Origin: CALIKS01 sp964440295
GTDB lineage: Archaea > Thermoproteota > Nitrososphaeria_A > Caldarchaeales > Calditenuaceae
Reading direction: 5' to 3'
NCBI GenBank assembly: GCA_964440295.1
Contig: CAYTRT010000001.1
Location: forward strand, 17,254 to 81,253
Length of the DNA: 64,000 nt
Part shown: piece after piece, positions 16,387 through 25,278 of the stretch
How positions within the stretch are numbered: position 1 is the stretch's first letter
Layout: each line of letters opens with the position of its first letter
Notes under the pieces: model-generated
What the model was told of the DNA's origin: nothing
The model's database searches: none
Seen by the model: the letters and a program-made list of their open reading frames with translations, nothing else
Program-made: the position numbers and the translations under genes

Positions 16387-18561
16387 TTGAGTTCTGATTC
16401 TTCGAGAAAAGTCGTTCAATTAAGGGTTGCCGAGGCAAAGCAGAGAGATATCGGTAGAAGAATTGCTCGAATAGATACTTCAGCGTATAGAGAACTTGAC
16501 CTGAATCCCGGCGATGCCGTGGAACTGATTGGTAAGAGGTCGACGGTCGCCATAGTATGGCCGCCGTACAAGGAAGACGACGGACAAATGATAATTAGGA
16601 TAGATAGCGAGATAAGAAGAAACGCAGGCGTTAGCGTTGGCGACTACGTAAAAGTAGCAAAGGCCAACATCAAGCCAGCGACTAGAGTCGTCCTAGCACC
16701 GTTTGAAAATTTACCCTTCGTAGGAGACTTTTCAAGAATCGTTCGGTCTCAATTAATGAATATGCCATTAGCGAAGGGCGACGTCGTGGTTGTCCCAGTC
16801 CTAGGAATGGGGATAGAGCTTAAAGTAGTCTCAACCGCGCCGGCACCAATAGTCATGATGAGTGACGAAACCGTAGTGGAGGTCAGTTCTACTCCTGTCA
16901 AGAGAGTAGAGGAGATTTCGGGTATAACCTATGAGGACATAGGCGGGCTATCAGAGGAGCTGCAAAAGATCAGGGAAATGGTTGAGCTTCCTATGAAGCA
17001 TCCAGAGTTATTCAGACATTTGGGCATCGAGCCACCTAAGGGCGTTATACTTTATGGCCCACCGGGTACCGGTAAGACGTTGATAGCGAAGGCGCTTGCG
17101 AATGAGACTGGGGCATCATTCTTAACGATCAATGGTCCGGAAATAATGAGCAAATTTTACGGTGAAAGTGAAGCAAGACTCAGGGAAGTCTTCCAGGAGG
17201 CGGAGCAGAGAGCGCCCAGCATAATTTTCATAGATGAGCTAGATGCCATCGCTCCTAAGCGTAGTGAAGTGACTGGCGAAGTGGAGAGGAGGGTAGTTTC
17301 TCAGCTCTTAACACTTATGGACGGCCTGAAGGGTAGGGGACAAGTGGTAGTTATAGGTGCCACGAACAGGATCGAGGCTGTGGACCCAGCGCTCAGGCGG
17401 CCTGGAAGATTTGACAGAGAGATAAGGATTGGAGTGCCTGATAGGAACGGTAGAAAAGAGATCCTCCAAATCCATACAAGGAGGATGCCGCTTGCTCCCG
17501 ACGTAAATTTAGATGAGCTGGCCGAAGTTACGCATGGCTTCACTGGTGCTGACATCGCTGCTCTATGCAGAGAGGCGGCAATGAACGCACTCAGGAGATT
17601 CCTGCCCAAGATTGATCTTGAGAAAGATGTCATACCGGCAGAAGTATTGGAGCAGCTGAAGGTAAGCAGGGAGGATTTTGCAGAGGCCTTGAAAACTATA
17701 CAGCCCTCAGCCCTTCGAGAAGTTATACTTGAAATTCCAAACGTGACTTGGGACATGATCGGTGGACTTGAAGATGTAAAGCAACAGCTAAAAGAGGCCG
17801 TGGAGTGGCCATTGAAATATCCTGAGGTCTTTAAGAGGCTGGGCATCAGGCCGCCTAGGGGAATACTGCTCTACGGCCCGCCGGGCGTTGGAAAAACATT
17901 ACTTGCGAAGGCCGTCGCGACTGAGAGTGAGGCGAACTTTATTAGCGTAAAAGGCCCAGAGGTCCTAAGTAAATGGGTTGGAGAGTCTGAGAGGGCAGTA
18001 AGAGAAATATTCAGGAAGGCGAGGGAGACAGCTCCGTGCATCGTATTCTTCGACGAGCTTGACTCAATAGCGCCGAGGAGGGGAATCCACACCGATGCAG
18101 GCGTCACTGACAGAATAGTAAATCAGCTGCTCACAGAGATGGATGGTATGCAGTCGCTTAAGGGAGTAGTCGTCATCGGAGCAACAAATAGGCCAGACAT
18201 TCTCGACCCAGCCCTGCTCAGGCCGGGCAGGTTTGACCGAGTCATATTTGTACCTCCCCCAGACTATCAGGCAAGGCTCCAAATCCTAAAGATACACACA
18301 AAGGAAATGCCACTGGCTCCTGATGTCAATTTAGAAGAGTTAGCTAGAATTACTGATGGCTACACTGGCGCTGACTTGGAGTCAGTCTGCAGGGAGGCAG
18401 CCCTAACAGCTGCGAGAGAGAACATCCAAGCAACAACCGTAAGCATGAGGCACTTCAAAGCAGCACTCGAAAAGGTCAAGCCAAGCATAACTGAAGACCT
18501 CAAGATAGAGTATGAGAGAATACTCAAGGACTTTAAGAAATCAATTGCATACATATCCTAA
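16387..18561 (+). CDS. cdc48: Cdc48/VAT-type AAA+ unfoldase
   Basis: 724 residues, the usual size. An N-terminal double-psi barrel substrate/adaptor domain (about 1-180) and two AAA modules: D1 with GPPGTGKT (near 223) and FIDELDAIAPKR (near 280), D2 with GPPGVGKT (near 497) and FFDELDSIAPRR (near 553). Both have second-region-of-homology arginines (PALRRPGRFDREI, PALLRPGRFDRVI). It unfolds proteins, probably delivering them to the proteasome, although the C-terminus (KKSIAYIS) lacks an HbYX motif. The start is TTG 16387, supported by GGTGG upstream; no ATG fits. It is monocistronic. Confidence 0.98.
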   Translation: MSSDSSRKVVQLRVAEAKQRDIGRRIARIDTSAYRELDLNPGDAVELIGKRSTVAIVWPPYKEDDGQMIIRIDSEIRRNAGVSVGDYVKVAKANIKPATRVVLAPFENLPFVGDFSRIVRSQLMNMPLAKGDVVVVPVLGMGIELKVVSTAPAPIVMMSDETVVEVSSTPVKRVEEISGITYEDIGGLSEELQKIREMVELPMKHPELFRHLGIEPPKGVILYGPPGTGKTLIAKALANETGASFLTINGPEIMSKFYGESEARLREVFQEAEQRAPSIIFIDELDAIAPKRSEVTGEVERRVVSQLLTLMDGLKGRGQVVVIGATNRIEAVDPALRRPGRFDREIRIGVPDRNGRKEILQIHTRRMPLAPDVNLDELAEVTHGFTGADIAALCREAAMNALRRFLPKIDLEKDVIPAEVLEQLKVSREDFAEALKTIQPSALREVILEIPNVTWDMIGGLEDVKQQLKEAVEWPLKYPEVFKRLGIRPPRGILLYGPPGVGKTLLAKAVATESEANFISVKGPEVLSKWVGESERAVREIFRKARETAPCIVFFDELDSIAPRRGIHTDAGVTDRIVNQLLTEMDGMQSLKGVVVIGATNRPDILDPALLRPGRFDRVIFVPPPDYQARLQILKIHTKEMPLAPDVNLEELARITDGYTGADLESVCREAALTAARENIQATTVSMRHFKAALEKVKPSITEDLKIEYERILKDFKKSIAYIS

Positions 18562-18690
18562 TAAAACAACGATTTTATAGAAAAGCTTGGCCGTAACCAA
18601 TCCCGCTTTTAGAATAGGGATAAGCAAAGTTAATTTAGAAGATTAATATCGTGCCAAGACGATAGATAAAAACAAAAGCGGTGGAGAAAG

Positions 18691-19377
18691 TTGATTATAG
18701 GCATAGTCGGAGGCACGGCTGGGCTTGGATTTTCTCTCGCCCTACGCCTTGCGGTCGCAGGATATGAAGTATTGATTGGGTCCAGAAGCATTGACAAAGC
18801 AAAGACAGCAGCGGAAGAAGCCAAAAAAATAGCCGGACAGCTTAAGATTTCAGGCGACCTAAACGAAAATATCTGTGAAAAGTCAGACATAGTTTTTTTC
18901 GCCATTCCCTTTAACGGTCTCTACCTCACTGCAAAGTCTCTCAAGAATAGGATTAACAAGAATGCAATTGTGGTTTCAACTATTGTGCCTCTCGAATCTG
19001 ATCTGGGTGGTGGCTGGAAGTTTTTAGAGCCTTCTGCAGGCTCCGCAGCAGAGACCCTAAGCCGAATACTCGGCAGGGACGCCAAAGTTGTTTCTGCGTT
19101 GAATTATGCACCTGCGGCAGCATTCATGGATTTAGATTCTCCAGTGGAGTGTGATGTAATTGTTTGTGGTGAGAGAGAACACGCTATGCAGGTCATAGAT
19201 GTGATAGAACATATACCGAATCTTAGAGGATTGTATGGAGGTGGGCTTGAAAATTCACGAATAACAGAGAGAATGACTCCCCTGCTGATATTTCTCAACA
19301 AAGAATATTCATCCGACAGGGCTGGGATAAGAGTAACATATATCGAAAAGTCGAGCGCGACTAGTGGGAAGAGATGA
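18691..19377 (+). CDS. npdG: F420H2:NADP oxidoreductase (NADPH-dependent F420 reductase)
   Basis: 228 residues. Moves hydride between coenzyme F420 and NADP. Rossmann loop IGIVGGTAGLG at residues 2-12 and GSRSIDKA (an NADP-binding arginine) are clear, as is the NYAPAAAFMDL segment of the F420-binding part. The TTG start at 18691 has GGTGGAG upstream. Its end overlaps the phosphomutase start by four bases. With the LLM-class enzyme at 25279 it indicates that this organism uses F420. Confidence 0.9.
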   Translation: MIIGIVGGTAGLGFSLALRLAVAGYEVLIGSRSIDKAKTAAEEAKKIAGQLKISGDLNENICEKSDIVFFAIPFNGLYLTAKSLKNRINKNAIVVSTIVPLESDLGGGWKFLEPSAGSAAETLSRILGRDAKVVSALNYAPAAAFMDLDSPVECDVIVCGEREHAMQVIDVIEHIPNLRGLYGGGLENSRITERMTPLLIFLNKEYSSDRAGIRVTYIEKSSATSGKR

Positions 19378-20753
19378 CGTATATCCACGAACATATATTC
19401 AAAGCATACGACATCAGGGGCATATATCCAGACGAAATAAATGAAGAAGTTGCATACATCGTTGGGAGGGCATACGCCAAATTAACAGGCGGAGGTCGAA
19501 TATTAGTAGGCAGAGACGTAAGGATAAGCAGTCCGACGCTCGCCAAAAGCATAGCTCAGGGACTGGCAGATGCCGGATCGGAAGTATATTCTGCCGGAGT
19601 GGTACCTACGCCAGTGCTCTATCTCGGCGTCGTAGAGCAAGGATTCGATGGCGGCGTACAAATCACTGCCAGCCACAATCCTCCTGAATGGAACGGCTTT
19701 AAACTCGTCTTAGCTAATGGGGAGACTGTATCATCTGGTGCTGGGATGGAGAAGCTTAGAGAATTAGTCTACTCAGAGATCGCTAAGAAGCCTTCAAGCG
19801 ACACCGCATCCGTTAAGGAGATTGACATCATAAGTCCATACATAGACAAAATTAAGAGAATGATTAATCTTAAACGTCCTGTGAGGATTGCCGTCGACTT
19901 TTCTAATGGCGCCTCCTGCATAGTCGGGAAAAAGCTGTTAAGAGATATAGGGTGCGATCTGACTAGTATTAATGATCAGCCAGACGGGACATTTCCGGGG
20001 CACCTCCCAGAGCCCAACGCTGATACTCTAAGAGAACTCGCGGCTCTTGTATCTGAGAATAAACTCGAGTTTGGCGCCGGACTCGACGGTGATGGCGATA
20101 GGGCCGTCATAGTTGATGACATGGGAAGAATTCTCGATGGCGATCTTGCACTTGCCGTGTTAGTGGCGAAATCCGAGATAAGGGGAAAAGTAGTCTTTGA
20201 CATTAGTAGCAGTTCAGCACTTGAAAGAGTAATTGTTGAGAACGGATGTGAGCCTGTCGTATCGAGGGTAGGAAGGGCATACATGCTGAGAAAAGTCAGG
20301 GAAGTCAATGCGATAATTGGGGCTGAAAAGAGCAATCACATTTACTTCTCGGAGCTTCATGGCTTTGATGATGGTCTGTACGCCGTCGCTAAGTTTGCTG
20401 AGTTAATATCTAAGTCTGATGAAACATTATCAAAAATTCTCGACAAAATTCCTCGGTACCACTCATCACCTATAATCACCATAGATGTGCCGGAGGAACT
20501 CAAAAAAGGAGTCATGGACAGGATTTCGCAATTTATGGAAGGAATAGCAGAAAAAATAGTAGATATTGACGGAGTTAAGGCATATTTTGGCGATGGTTGG
20601 ATACTGATTCGCCCCTCAAATACGATGCCCCAAATAAAATATACCGCGGAAGCCGTAGATAGCCTCGCTCTAAAAAAATATCTGGACCTAGCAGAATCGT
20701 TAATTAGGAAGTCTATCGCTGATTTATTAAGAGAAAGAAGCAAAGTGGACTAA
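19374..20753 (+). CDS. manB: Phosphomannomutase/phosphoglucomutase
   Basis: 459 residues, alpha-D-phosphohexomutase family: interconverts hexose 1- and 6-phosphates for glycan precursors. Phosphoserine loop TASHNPPEWNGFK (near residue 98-110), metal loop GLDGDGDRAVI (near 236), phosphate-binding RPSNTMPQIKYTAEA near the C-terminus. The sugar-specificity loop reads GAEKSNHIYF rather than the common GEXSGH. This could reflect altered sugar preference, for example phosphoglucosamine or ribose (inference). Coupled by ATGA overlap to the F420 oxidoreductase, with no evident functional link. Confidence 0.93.
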   Translation: MTYIHEHIFKAYDIRGIYPDEINEEVAYIVGRAYAKLTGGGRILVGRDVRISSPTLAKSIAQGLADAGSEVYSAGVVPTPVLYLGVVEQGFDGGVQITASHNPPEWNGFKLVLANGETVSSGAGMEKLRELVYSEIAKKPSSDTASVKEIDIISPYIDKIKRMINLKRPVRIAVDFSNGASCIVGKKLLRDIGCDLTSINDQPDGTFPGHLPEPNADTLRELAALVSENKLEFGAGLDGDGDRAVIVDDMGRILDGDLALAVLVAKSEIRGKVVFDISSSSALERVIVENGCEPVVSRVGRAYMLRKVREVNAIIGAEKSNHIYFSELHGFDDGLYAVAKFAELISKSDETLSKILDKIPRYHSSPIITIDVPEELKKGVMDRISQFMEGIAEKIVDIDGVKAYFGDGWILIRPSNTMPQIKYTAEAVDSLALKKYLDLAESLIRKSIADLLRERSKVD

Positions 20754-20778
20754 ATGAACATAAGAGGTATGAGGAATC

Positions 20779-21432
20779 ATGATTCATGAGTTAAGCAAGC
20801 TAATCTACGAGTTGGCGTTTAACTATGGGTATCTAGGAGTATTTGTAATTTCTATACTAGGAAGCTTAATTCCGTTCATTCCACTTCCCTACTTATTCAT
20901 CGTAGTTATTTTAAGCAGAATGCTCAATCCACTTTTGCTGGGAACATTAGCCGGCCTCGGTGGTGCGATTGGAAAGCTCACGTCCTACGCAATTGGGAGG
21001 ACTGGATATAGATTACTTGGACAGGAAAGAAAGAAGCAGATGGACGCGATTAAGAAGCTAATAGGCAAATATGGTTACTTAGGCGTTTTCATCTTCGCTG
21101 TGACTCCCCTCCCAGACGATATTTATTACGTTCCGATGGGGATGGCTCGTCTTGATTTTTGGAAATTTTTGACGGCTAGCGCGGCTGGAAAGATTGTTCT
21201 CGGAATACTCACTGCTTATCTCGGGAGGGCATATTTCTGGCTGTTCGGCTACCTCGGAGGTGAATCATTAATCGACACAATTCCAGCAATCTTCATACTC
21301 GTAGCCATCACTGTACTGATGCTAAGGATCGACTGGGAATATGCGTTGAAGACTTATAAGGAATCTGGGATCAAGGGCATTTTAAGCAATCTCGGACTAG
21401 TTTTTTCATTAAACAGGAATAAGAAAGGGTAG
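20779..21432 (+). CDS. VTT (DedA/SNARE-associated) family membrane protein
   Basis: 217 residues with about five hydrophobic segments. The two half-repeats GYLGVFVISILGSLIPFIPLP and GYLGVFIFAVTPLPDDIYYV are typical of the VTT/DedA fold, which includes lipid scramblases and transporters with re-entrant loops. The conserved glycine/proline/aspartate turns are there. It probably acts in the cytoplasmic membrane on lipid or polyprenyl-phosphate flipping. Substrate unknown. It starts 25 bases after manB, possibly in the same transcript. Confidence 0.87.
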   Translation: MIHELSKLIYELAFNYGYLGVFVISILGSLIPFIPLPYLFIVVILSRMLNPLLLGTLAGLGGAIGKLTSYAIGRTGYRLLGQERKKQMDAIKKLIGKYGYLGVFIFAVTPLPDDIYYVPMGMARLDFWKFLTASAAGKIVLGILTAYLGRAYFWLFGYLGGESLIDTIPAIFILVAITVLMLRIDWEYALKTYKESGIKGILSNLGLVFSLNRNKKG

Positions 21433-21475
21433 AAAAAGATTTCATATGGGGGATCGATTTAATCAATAGATAGAC

Positions 21476-22720
21476 ATGTTAGGTAGGACGCTTAAGTCGT
21501 CTGAAATAGCAATCATCGACGAGAACTCATCCTACCTCGGAGTCGAACGAAAATTGTTGATGGAAAATGCCGGAGCAGAGGTTGCCCGCTTCATCATTCA
21601 AAATGAAAAAGAGTTGTCATCAAAGATCGTCATAGTCTTTGCTGGGCCTGGGAACAATGGTGGCGATGCATGCGTTACCGCAAGGCATTTAGCGCCACAT
21701 GCTAAAAAAGTAATAGTTGCATTAGTCGGCAGTGAAGATAAAATAAAGACATTGGAGGCAAGAACTAATCTGCAGGCCGTAAAAAACATGAAGATAACAA
21801 TTGAATATTTCGTCATAAGTTCAATTAGTGACTTAAGCAAGTTATTAGGATCAACATCGCGCCCAGACGTAGTTGTAGATGGGATTTTTGGTACAGGGAT
21901 AAGGGGGGAAGTCAGAGAACCGTTTAGGTCGGTTATTGAGTGGATAAATAATTCTGGAGCCACCGTGTATTCTATTGACGTCCCATCTGGAATAGACCCT
22001 GACACTGGCGAAGGCGCGTTATTCGTCAGGCCTTCATTTACAATTACTCTTCATTCGCGAAAGCCATTCATTGATATACTCGCTCGGAATGAGATTGGAG
22101 AAGTCATTATCCGTCCCATCGGTGCTCCAGTTGAGAGTGAATATATCGCAGGCCCGGGAGACTTAGCTGAAGTCTTAAAACATAAACCTAGTATTAAAGA
22201 AGTTAAGCTCACAGGTGGAACCCTAAACTTTAGAAGAGGGGTAAGTAACATGGCTGGAAGACTAGGTATCTCGGTAATTGAAAGCGGTAGTGAGGGAATA
22301 GAGTTTGAATTGATAAGCGACCAATCCCTAATCTCTAATGTTATAGAAAAAATTAGAGGAAATGAAGCGTCCATATATGCTTACTATGTTGGTGCTAGGG
22401 AGAATATCATCAGTCTTGAACACGCGGAGAAACTCAAGAAACTAGCCACCGATATGGGGAGGGTCGTCTATGAATGCGGAGGGCCGGACTACATAACAGA
22501 CGGCGAAAGGCTAAAAATGAATTGGATAGAGCCGCCGATCACGAACGAGTACTACTTCGGATCTTTGATGCTGGTAACACTTTACTTCTTAAGCTCTGGC
22601 GCCAACATAATTCATTCTTTAGCGGCATCATCATTCCTGATTAGAAAGACTATAGGAATGGTAAAGCAATTAGACGAGTTTGTAGAGAAAGTCGTATCGA
22701 TGCTTAAAACTTCTGAATAG
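21476..22720 (+). CDS. nnrE: NAD(P)H-hydrate epimerase (YjeF N-domain) with unrecognised C-terminal half
   Basis: 414 residues. Residues 1-225 are a good YjeF_N/NnrE domain: AGPGNNGGDACVTARHL (55-71), DGIFGTGIRGEVREPF (about 137-152) and SIDVPSGIDPDTGE (165-178). It epimerises damaged hydrated NAD(P)H. In fused archaeal enzymes the second half is the NnrD dehydratase with a GGxGD motif. Here residues 225-414 lack this motif and show only weak similarity; they contain an ECGGPDYITDG segment and a C-terminal ASSFLIRKTIG helix. Either a decayed dehydratase or another domain. Confidence 0.85.
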   Translation: MLGRTLKSSEIAIIDENSSYLGVERKLLMENAGAEVARFIIQNEKELSSKIVIVFAGPGNNGGDACVTARHLAPHAKKVIVALVGSEDKIKTLEARTNLQAVKNMKITIEYFVISSISDLSKLLGSTSRPDVVVDGIFGTGIRGEVREPFRSVIEWINNSGATVYSIDVPSGIDPDTGEGALFVRPSFTITLHSRKPFIDILARNEIGEVIIRPIGAPVESEYIAGPGDLAEVLKHKPSIKEVKLTGGTLNFRRGVSNMAGRLGISVIESGSEGIEFELISDQSLISNVIEKIRGNEASIYAYYVGARENIISLEHAEKLKKLATDMGRVVYECGGPDYITDGERLKMNWIEPPITNEYYFGSLMLVTLYFLSSGANIIHSLAASSFLIRKTIGMVKQLDEFVEKVVSMLKTSE

Positions 22721-22722
22721 GG

Positions 22723-23586
22723 TTAGAGGATGAGCTGACCTATCGTCGCTAAAAATAAGCCCAAGAGAATTGGTATTGTTAATCCTGGTACCGTGCTGTG
22801 TCGTTTTAAAAACATGAGAGTGATGCTAAACCCGATAAATACGCCGATGTTCGACAATAATGCGGGCCAAAATCCACTTTGAAAATAAATATTTGAGACT
22901 AGGATTGAGTAAAATACTAAATCGCCCAGTCCAATAGTCAAATGGTTAAAATTCACGATCATTCCTTTGATAAGCGCTATCCTGTCTCTTAGCTCCTCCT
23001 TTCCCAGCATTGAGAGGTACCCCTTCTTCACCATCAGTAAATCAAATAAAGAAATTGCTAAGAGAAGTATTAGCGCTGTCACTGGGGGGAGCATTGAGCC
23101 AATTAAGACGCCTCCAGCTGCTGCAGTAATAGATGCCGACAGTAACGGTAATGCTCCTCCTCCCTTCCTAATCAGCCATGTCAATACTGCGGCCAAGAAT
23201 AAGCAGAGAAGAGTAATCTCAGACTCTATCTGAATACCCAGCCTATATGATAACAATAATGCATATAGAGTAAGCGAAAAGAATGAGACCAGTCCAAAGA
23301 CTACAATCGAAATATATGAAGCTATTCTGGGCACGTAAAGGAGTATTGCTATGAAGGTCGTGCCTCCTATAGCTAAGATAATTAAAACTACAAGTGTATT
23401 TATGTAGGGAGAGGACGAGTTTTCCGCTCCGACTGTTGGCTCCTCAACAACTACCAGCGGCGGCGATGGAGGGATCTGCACATTTATGAAGGACATTAAA
23501 ATGATGAATGTCCAAATCGAGACCGATAAAATCCCAACGGCCATTATTGCGTTTCTCTGCAACTCACTCAATAGTCTAATCACCAT
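22723..23586 (-). CDS. Presenilin-like intramembrane aspartyl protease (peptidase family A22)
   Basis: 287 residues and about eight or nine membrane segments. The two catalytic aspartates of presenilin/signal-peptide-peptidase enzymes appear in the expected setting: ISLFDLLMV (D182, where YD is usual) in the sixth helix and IGLGDLVFY (GLGD, D222, the GxGD motif) in the seventh. Near the C-terminus the PAL motif is represented by VPGLTIPILLG (267-275), so the PAL is altered. It should cleave transmembrane stubs, for instance remnant signal peptides. A loop at 40-61 after the first helix lies outside the core. Convergent with nnrE. Confidence 0.8.
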   Translation of the reverse strand: MVIRLLSELQRNAIMAVGILSVSIWTFIILMSFINVQIPPSPPLVVVEEPTVGAENSSSPYINTLVVLIILAIGGTTFIAILLYVPRIASYISIVVFGLVSFFSLTLYALLLSYRLGIQIESEITLLCLFLAAVLTWLIRKGGGALPLLSASITAAAGGVLIGSMLPPVTALILLLAISLFDLLMVKKGYLSMLGKEELRDRIALIKGMIVNFNHLTIGLGDLVFYSILVSNIYFQSGFWPALLSNIGVFIGFSITLMFLKRHSTVPGLTIPILLGLFLATIGQLIL

Positions 23587-23662
23587 TTGTTAAGGCTTTC
23601 TTTACCGCTAAGCATCTATAGTAGAAATTAATAAATAGCTCATTTTTAGAGTTGATGTAGAC

Positions 23663-24040
23663 TTGAAGTATCGCCTGATGGATATTTTGGCTTGCCCCAT
23701 TTGTAGAAACTTCCCACTAACCTTAAAAGTATTCCAGGTCGATAAGAGGTACGTCGTGAAGAATGTGATTAGGTGCGAGGTTTACTGCTCATACCATGGT
23801 GACAATGTCGAGAATATTTCATCGACGAAATGTGAGGAATGCTATACCTACGAGATCACCGATGGGCTTCTCGTCTGCGATAAATGTAGCAGATGGTACC
23901 CAATCATTGATGATATACCAATAATGCTGCCTGACAGTCTGAGAGACAAGAAGCGAGAATCGACGTTCCTCGAGAAATGGAAAGATAAAATACCTGAAAA
24001 TATAATTAAGCATGGAAAAGAAAGTTACTCCGAGAAATGA
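23663..24040 (+). CDS. Trm112-like zinc protein
   Basis: 125 residues. The fold of Trm112, the small activator of tRNA/rRNA/protein methyltransferases, is indicated by MDILACPICR (C11, C14) and LVCDKCSRWYPIIDDIPIML (C72, C75) with the typical C-terminal DIPxMLPD. An extra cysteine-rich insert (C38, C42, C57, C60) sits between the pairs, which is more than the classical protein has and could hold a second metal. Its stop overlaps the following flavoprotein-like gene by four bases. Confidence 0.82.
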   Translation: MKYRLMDILACPICRNFPLTLKVFQVDKRYVVKNVIRCEVYCSYHGDNVENISSTKCEECYTYEITDGLLVCDKCSRWYPIIDDIPIMLPDSLRDKKRESTFLEKWKDKIPENIIKHGKESYSEK

Positions 24041-24963
24041 TAAACGAAGTAGATATAATGATCATAGGATCAGATCTGTCTTCCATTATCGCTGCAAGTT
24101 TATTGTCAAGGAAAGGATTCAGGGTTACATTGATTGATGAAGCTAGAAGGATAGGTGGAAATTGCTGCTACATTCCATTATCACTTACATGGTTGCGTAA
24201 ATTAGGAATAAATGTAAACGACCCAAAGATTGTTAAAAGAGTAGTGGATAAGCTAGACCTGTCTTTTAATTTAGCAAAAACTACTGTCCACTCAATTCTA
24301 AATTCTAAGATCGTGCTTTTAGACGTGGCAAACTTATGTGAAGACCTAGCAAAAGATAGCGAGATTATATTTCATCTATGGTCAAGATGGAGCATCACTG
24401 AAAAGACAGTGAATGAAGTCAGAGTATCTGTTAAAAACCTGTCTGGAGAGTTTAGAATTGTTAGTCGTCTTTTAGCCCAAGGCATGCCTGCCTCTGGAGA
24501 ACTTAACCTAAAGGTCTCAACAGGATATTGCGTAGGCACAGAGATTAAAGATTCATTAGTAATAGATCGTTCGGGAATTAATCTATACATCAGGCACGGA
24601 AATTTATTGACCGGAGTCTTAGTCTCGCCTAATAATCTCTTCAGCAACAGCATATCAACTGTTGAGCTTCCCTGGGGCTTAACGATGGAACCAAGTGCGA
24701 GCTCTGTCCTGAAGTTCGGCCCATCAGCAGGGCATGCTGTCCCACCATGGGTTGGAGACTACCTCGTTAACTCGGCATTCATGGCGTCTGAAGTTGCATC
24801 GACTTACTTAGAAGGAGGAGAGGATGAATCGATTTTGCGAAAATACCTAGACTTCCTGAGCATGGTGAATATGTGTAAGATGCTCTACGAATACTCAATC
24901 AAAGGCAAGATTGATGAGCTTCCAGTCTCCTTCGTCAGTGAAGCCTTAAAACCGCTACTATGA
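24037..24963 (+). CDS. Degenerate FAD/NAD(P)-binding protein, geranylgeranyl-reductase-like
   Basis: 308 residues. The N-terminus VDIMIIGSDLSSIIAASLLS then RKGFRVTLIDEARRIGGNCC has the pattern of a Rossmann FAD domain, but the GxGxxG loop has become GSDLSS. The C-terminal part FGPSAGHAVPPWVGDYLVNSAF mimics the GDAAGhxxPxxGxGi segment of geranylgeranyl reductases. The nucleotide site may thus be altered or lost. It is translationally coupled to the Trm112-like protein, a pairing without an obvious precedent that I know. Function unknown. Confidence 0.6.
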   Translation: MINEVDIMIIGSDLSSIIAASLLSRKGFRVTLIDEARRIGGNCCYIPLSLTWLRKLGINVNDPKIVKRVVDKLDLSFNLAKTTVHSILNSKIVLLDVANLCEDLAKDSEIIFHLWSRWSITEKTVNEVRVSVKNLSGEFRIVSRLLAQGMPASGELNLKVSTGYCVGTEIKDSLVIDRSGINLYIRHGNLLTGVLVSPNNLFSNSISTVELPWGLTMEPSASSVLKFGPSAGHAVPPWVGDYLVNSAFMASEVASTYLEGGEDESILRKYLDFLSMVNMCKMLYEYSIKGKIDELPVSFVSEALKPLL

Positions 24964-24982
24964 ACTCTACCTAGCGAGTTGA

Positions 24983-25147
24983 TTAATTATAAACTTTAAA
25001 CCCCATAAGCGGGGCGACTTCGTTTATGCATCTTCGGCAAAGATAGAGCTTATATTTCCTAATTACTCCTACGCTTGTTCCGCATCTTTTACACTTCGCC
25101 ACTCCTTTTCCGAACTTCCGCATCTTGGGCTGCCTAGTCTTAGCCAT
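24983..25147 (-). CDS. rps14: 30S ribosomal protein S14, zinc type (uS14)
   Basis: 54 residues, read by eye on the minus strand from ATG 25147 to TAA at 24983. It opens MAKTRQPKMRKFGKG and carries the zinc ligands CKRC and CRRC, then CINEVAPLMGFKVYN at the C-terminus, closely matching archaeal zinc-type S14 (about 54-56 residues). A TATA-like AATATTTTTAAG about 27 bases upstream fits a leaderless transcript. In most archaea S14 directly follows L5 in the spc operon; here L5 ends at 28845, with a flavin-type enzyme and a polymerase gene between. Confidence 0.95.
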   Translation of the reverse strand: MAKTRQPKMRKFGKGVAKCKRCGTSVGVIRKYKLYLCRRCINEVAPLMGFKVYN

Positions 25148-25170
25148 CGATGTTTTCATAACTGATCTAT

Positions 25171-25182
25171 CTTAAAAATATT
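25171..25182 (-). promoter_or_regulatory. TATA box of rps14
   Basis: Minus-strand AATATTTTTAAG, centred about 28 bases before the rps14 ATG at 25147, so the lone S14 gene appears to have its own leaderless promoter. Confidence 0.5.
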
Positions 25183-25250
25183 TGTTTGTCTCTGTAAAGG
25201 ATGAATCAACATTACATGAATTACCCTAAGGCGGTAGATTGAAGTACGTA

Positions 25251-25258
25251 TTTATAAT
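25251..25258 (+). promoter_or_regulatory. TATA box of the LLM-class oxidoreductase gene
   Basis: TTTATAAT centred about 25 bases before the ATG at 25279; leaderless geometry. Confidence 0.5.
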
Positions 25259-25278
25259 CCCAATATCTCGGGTAGTCA

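Noticed and set aside
17301..17846. 181-codon frame antisense to cdc48
   Set aside because: Antisense shadow in a highly conserved AAA domain.
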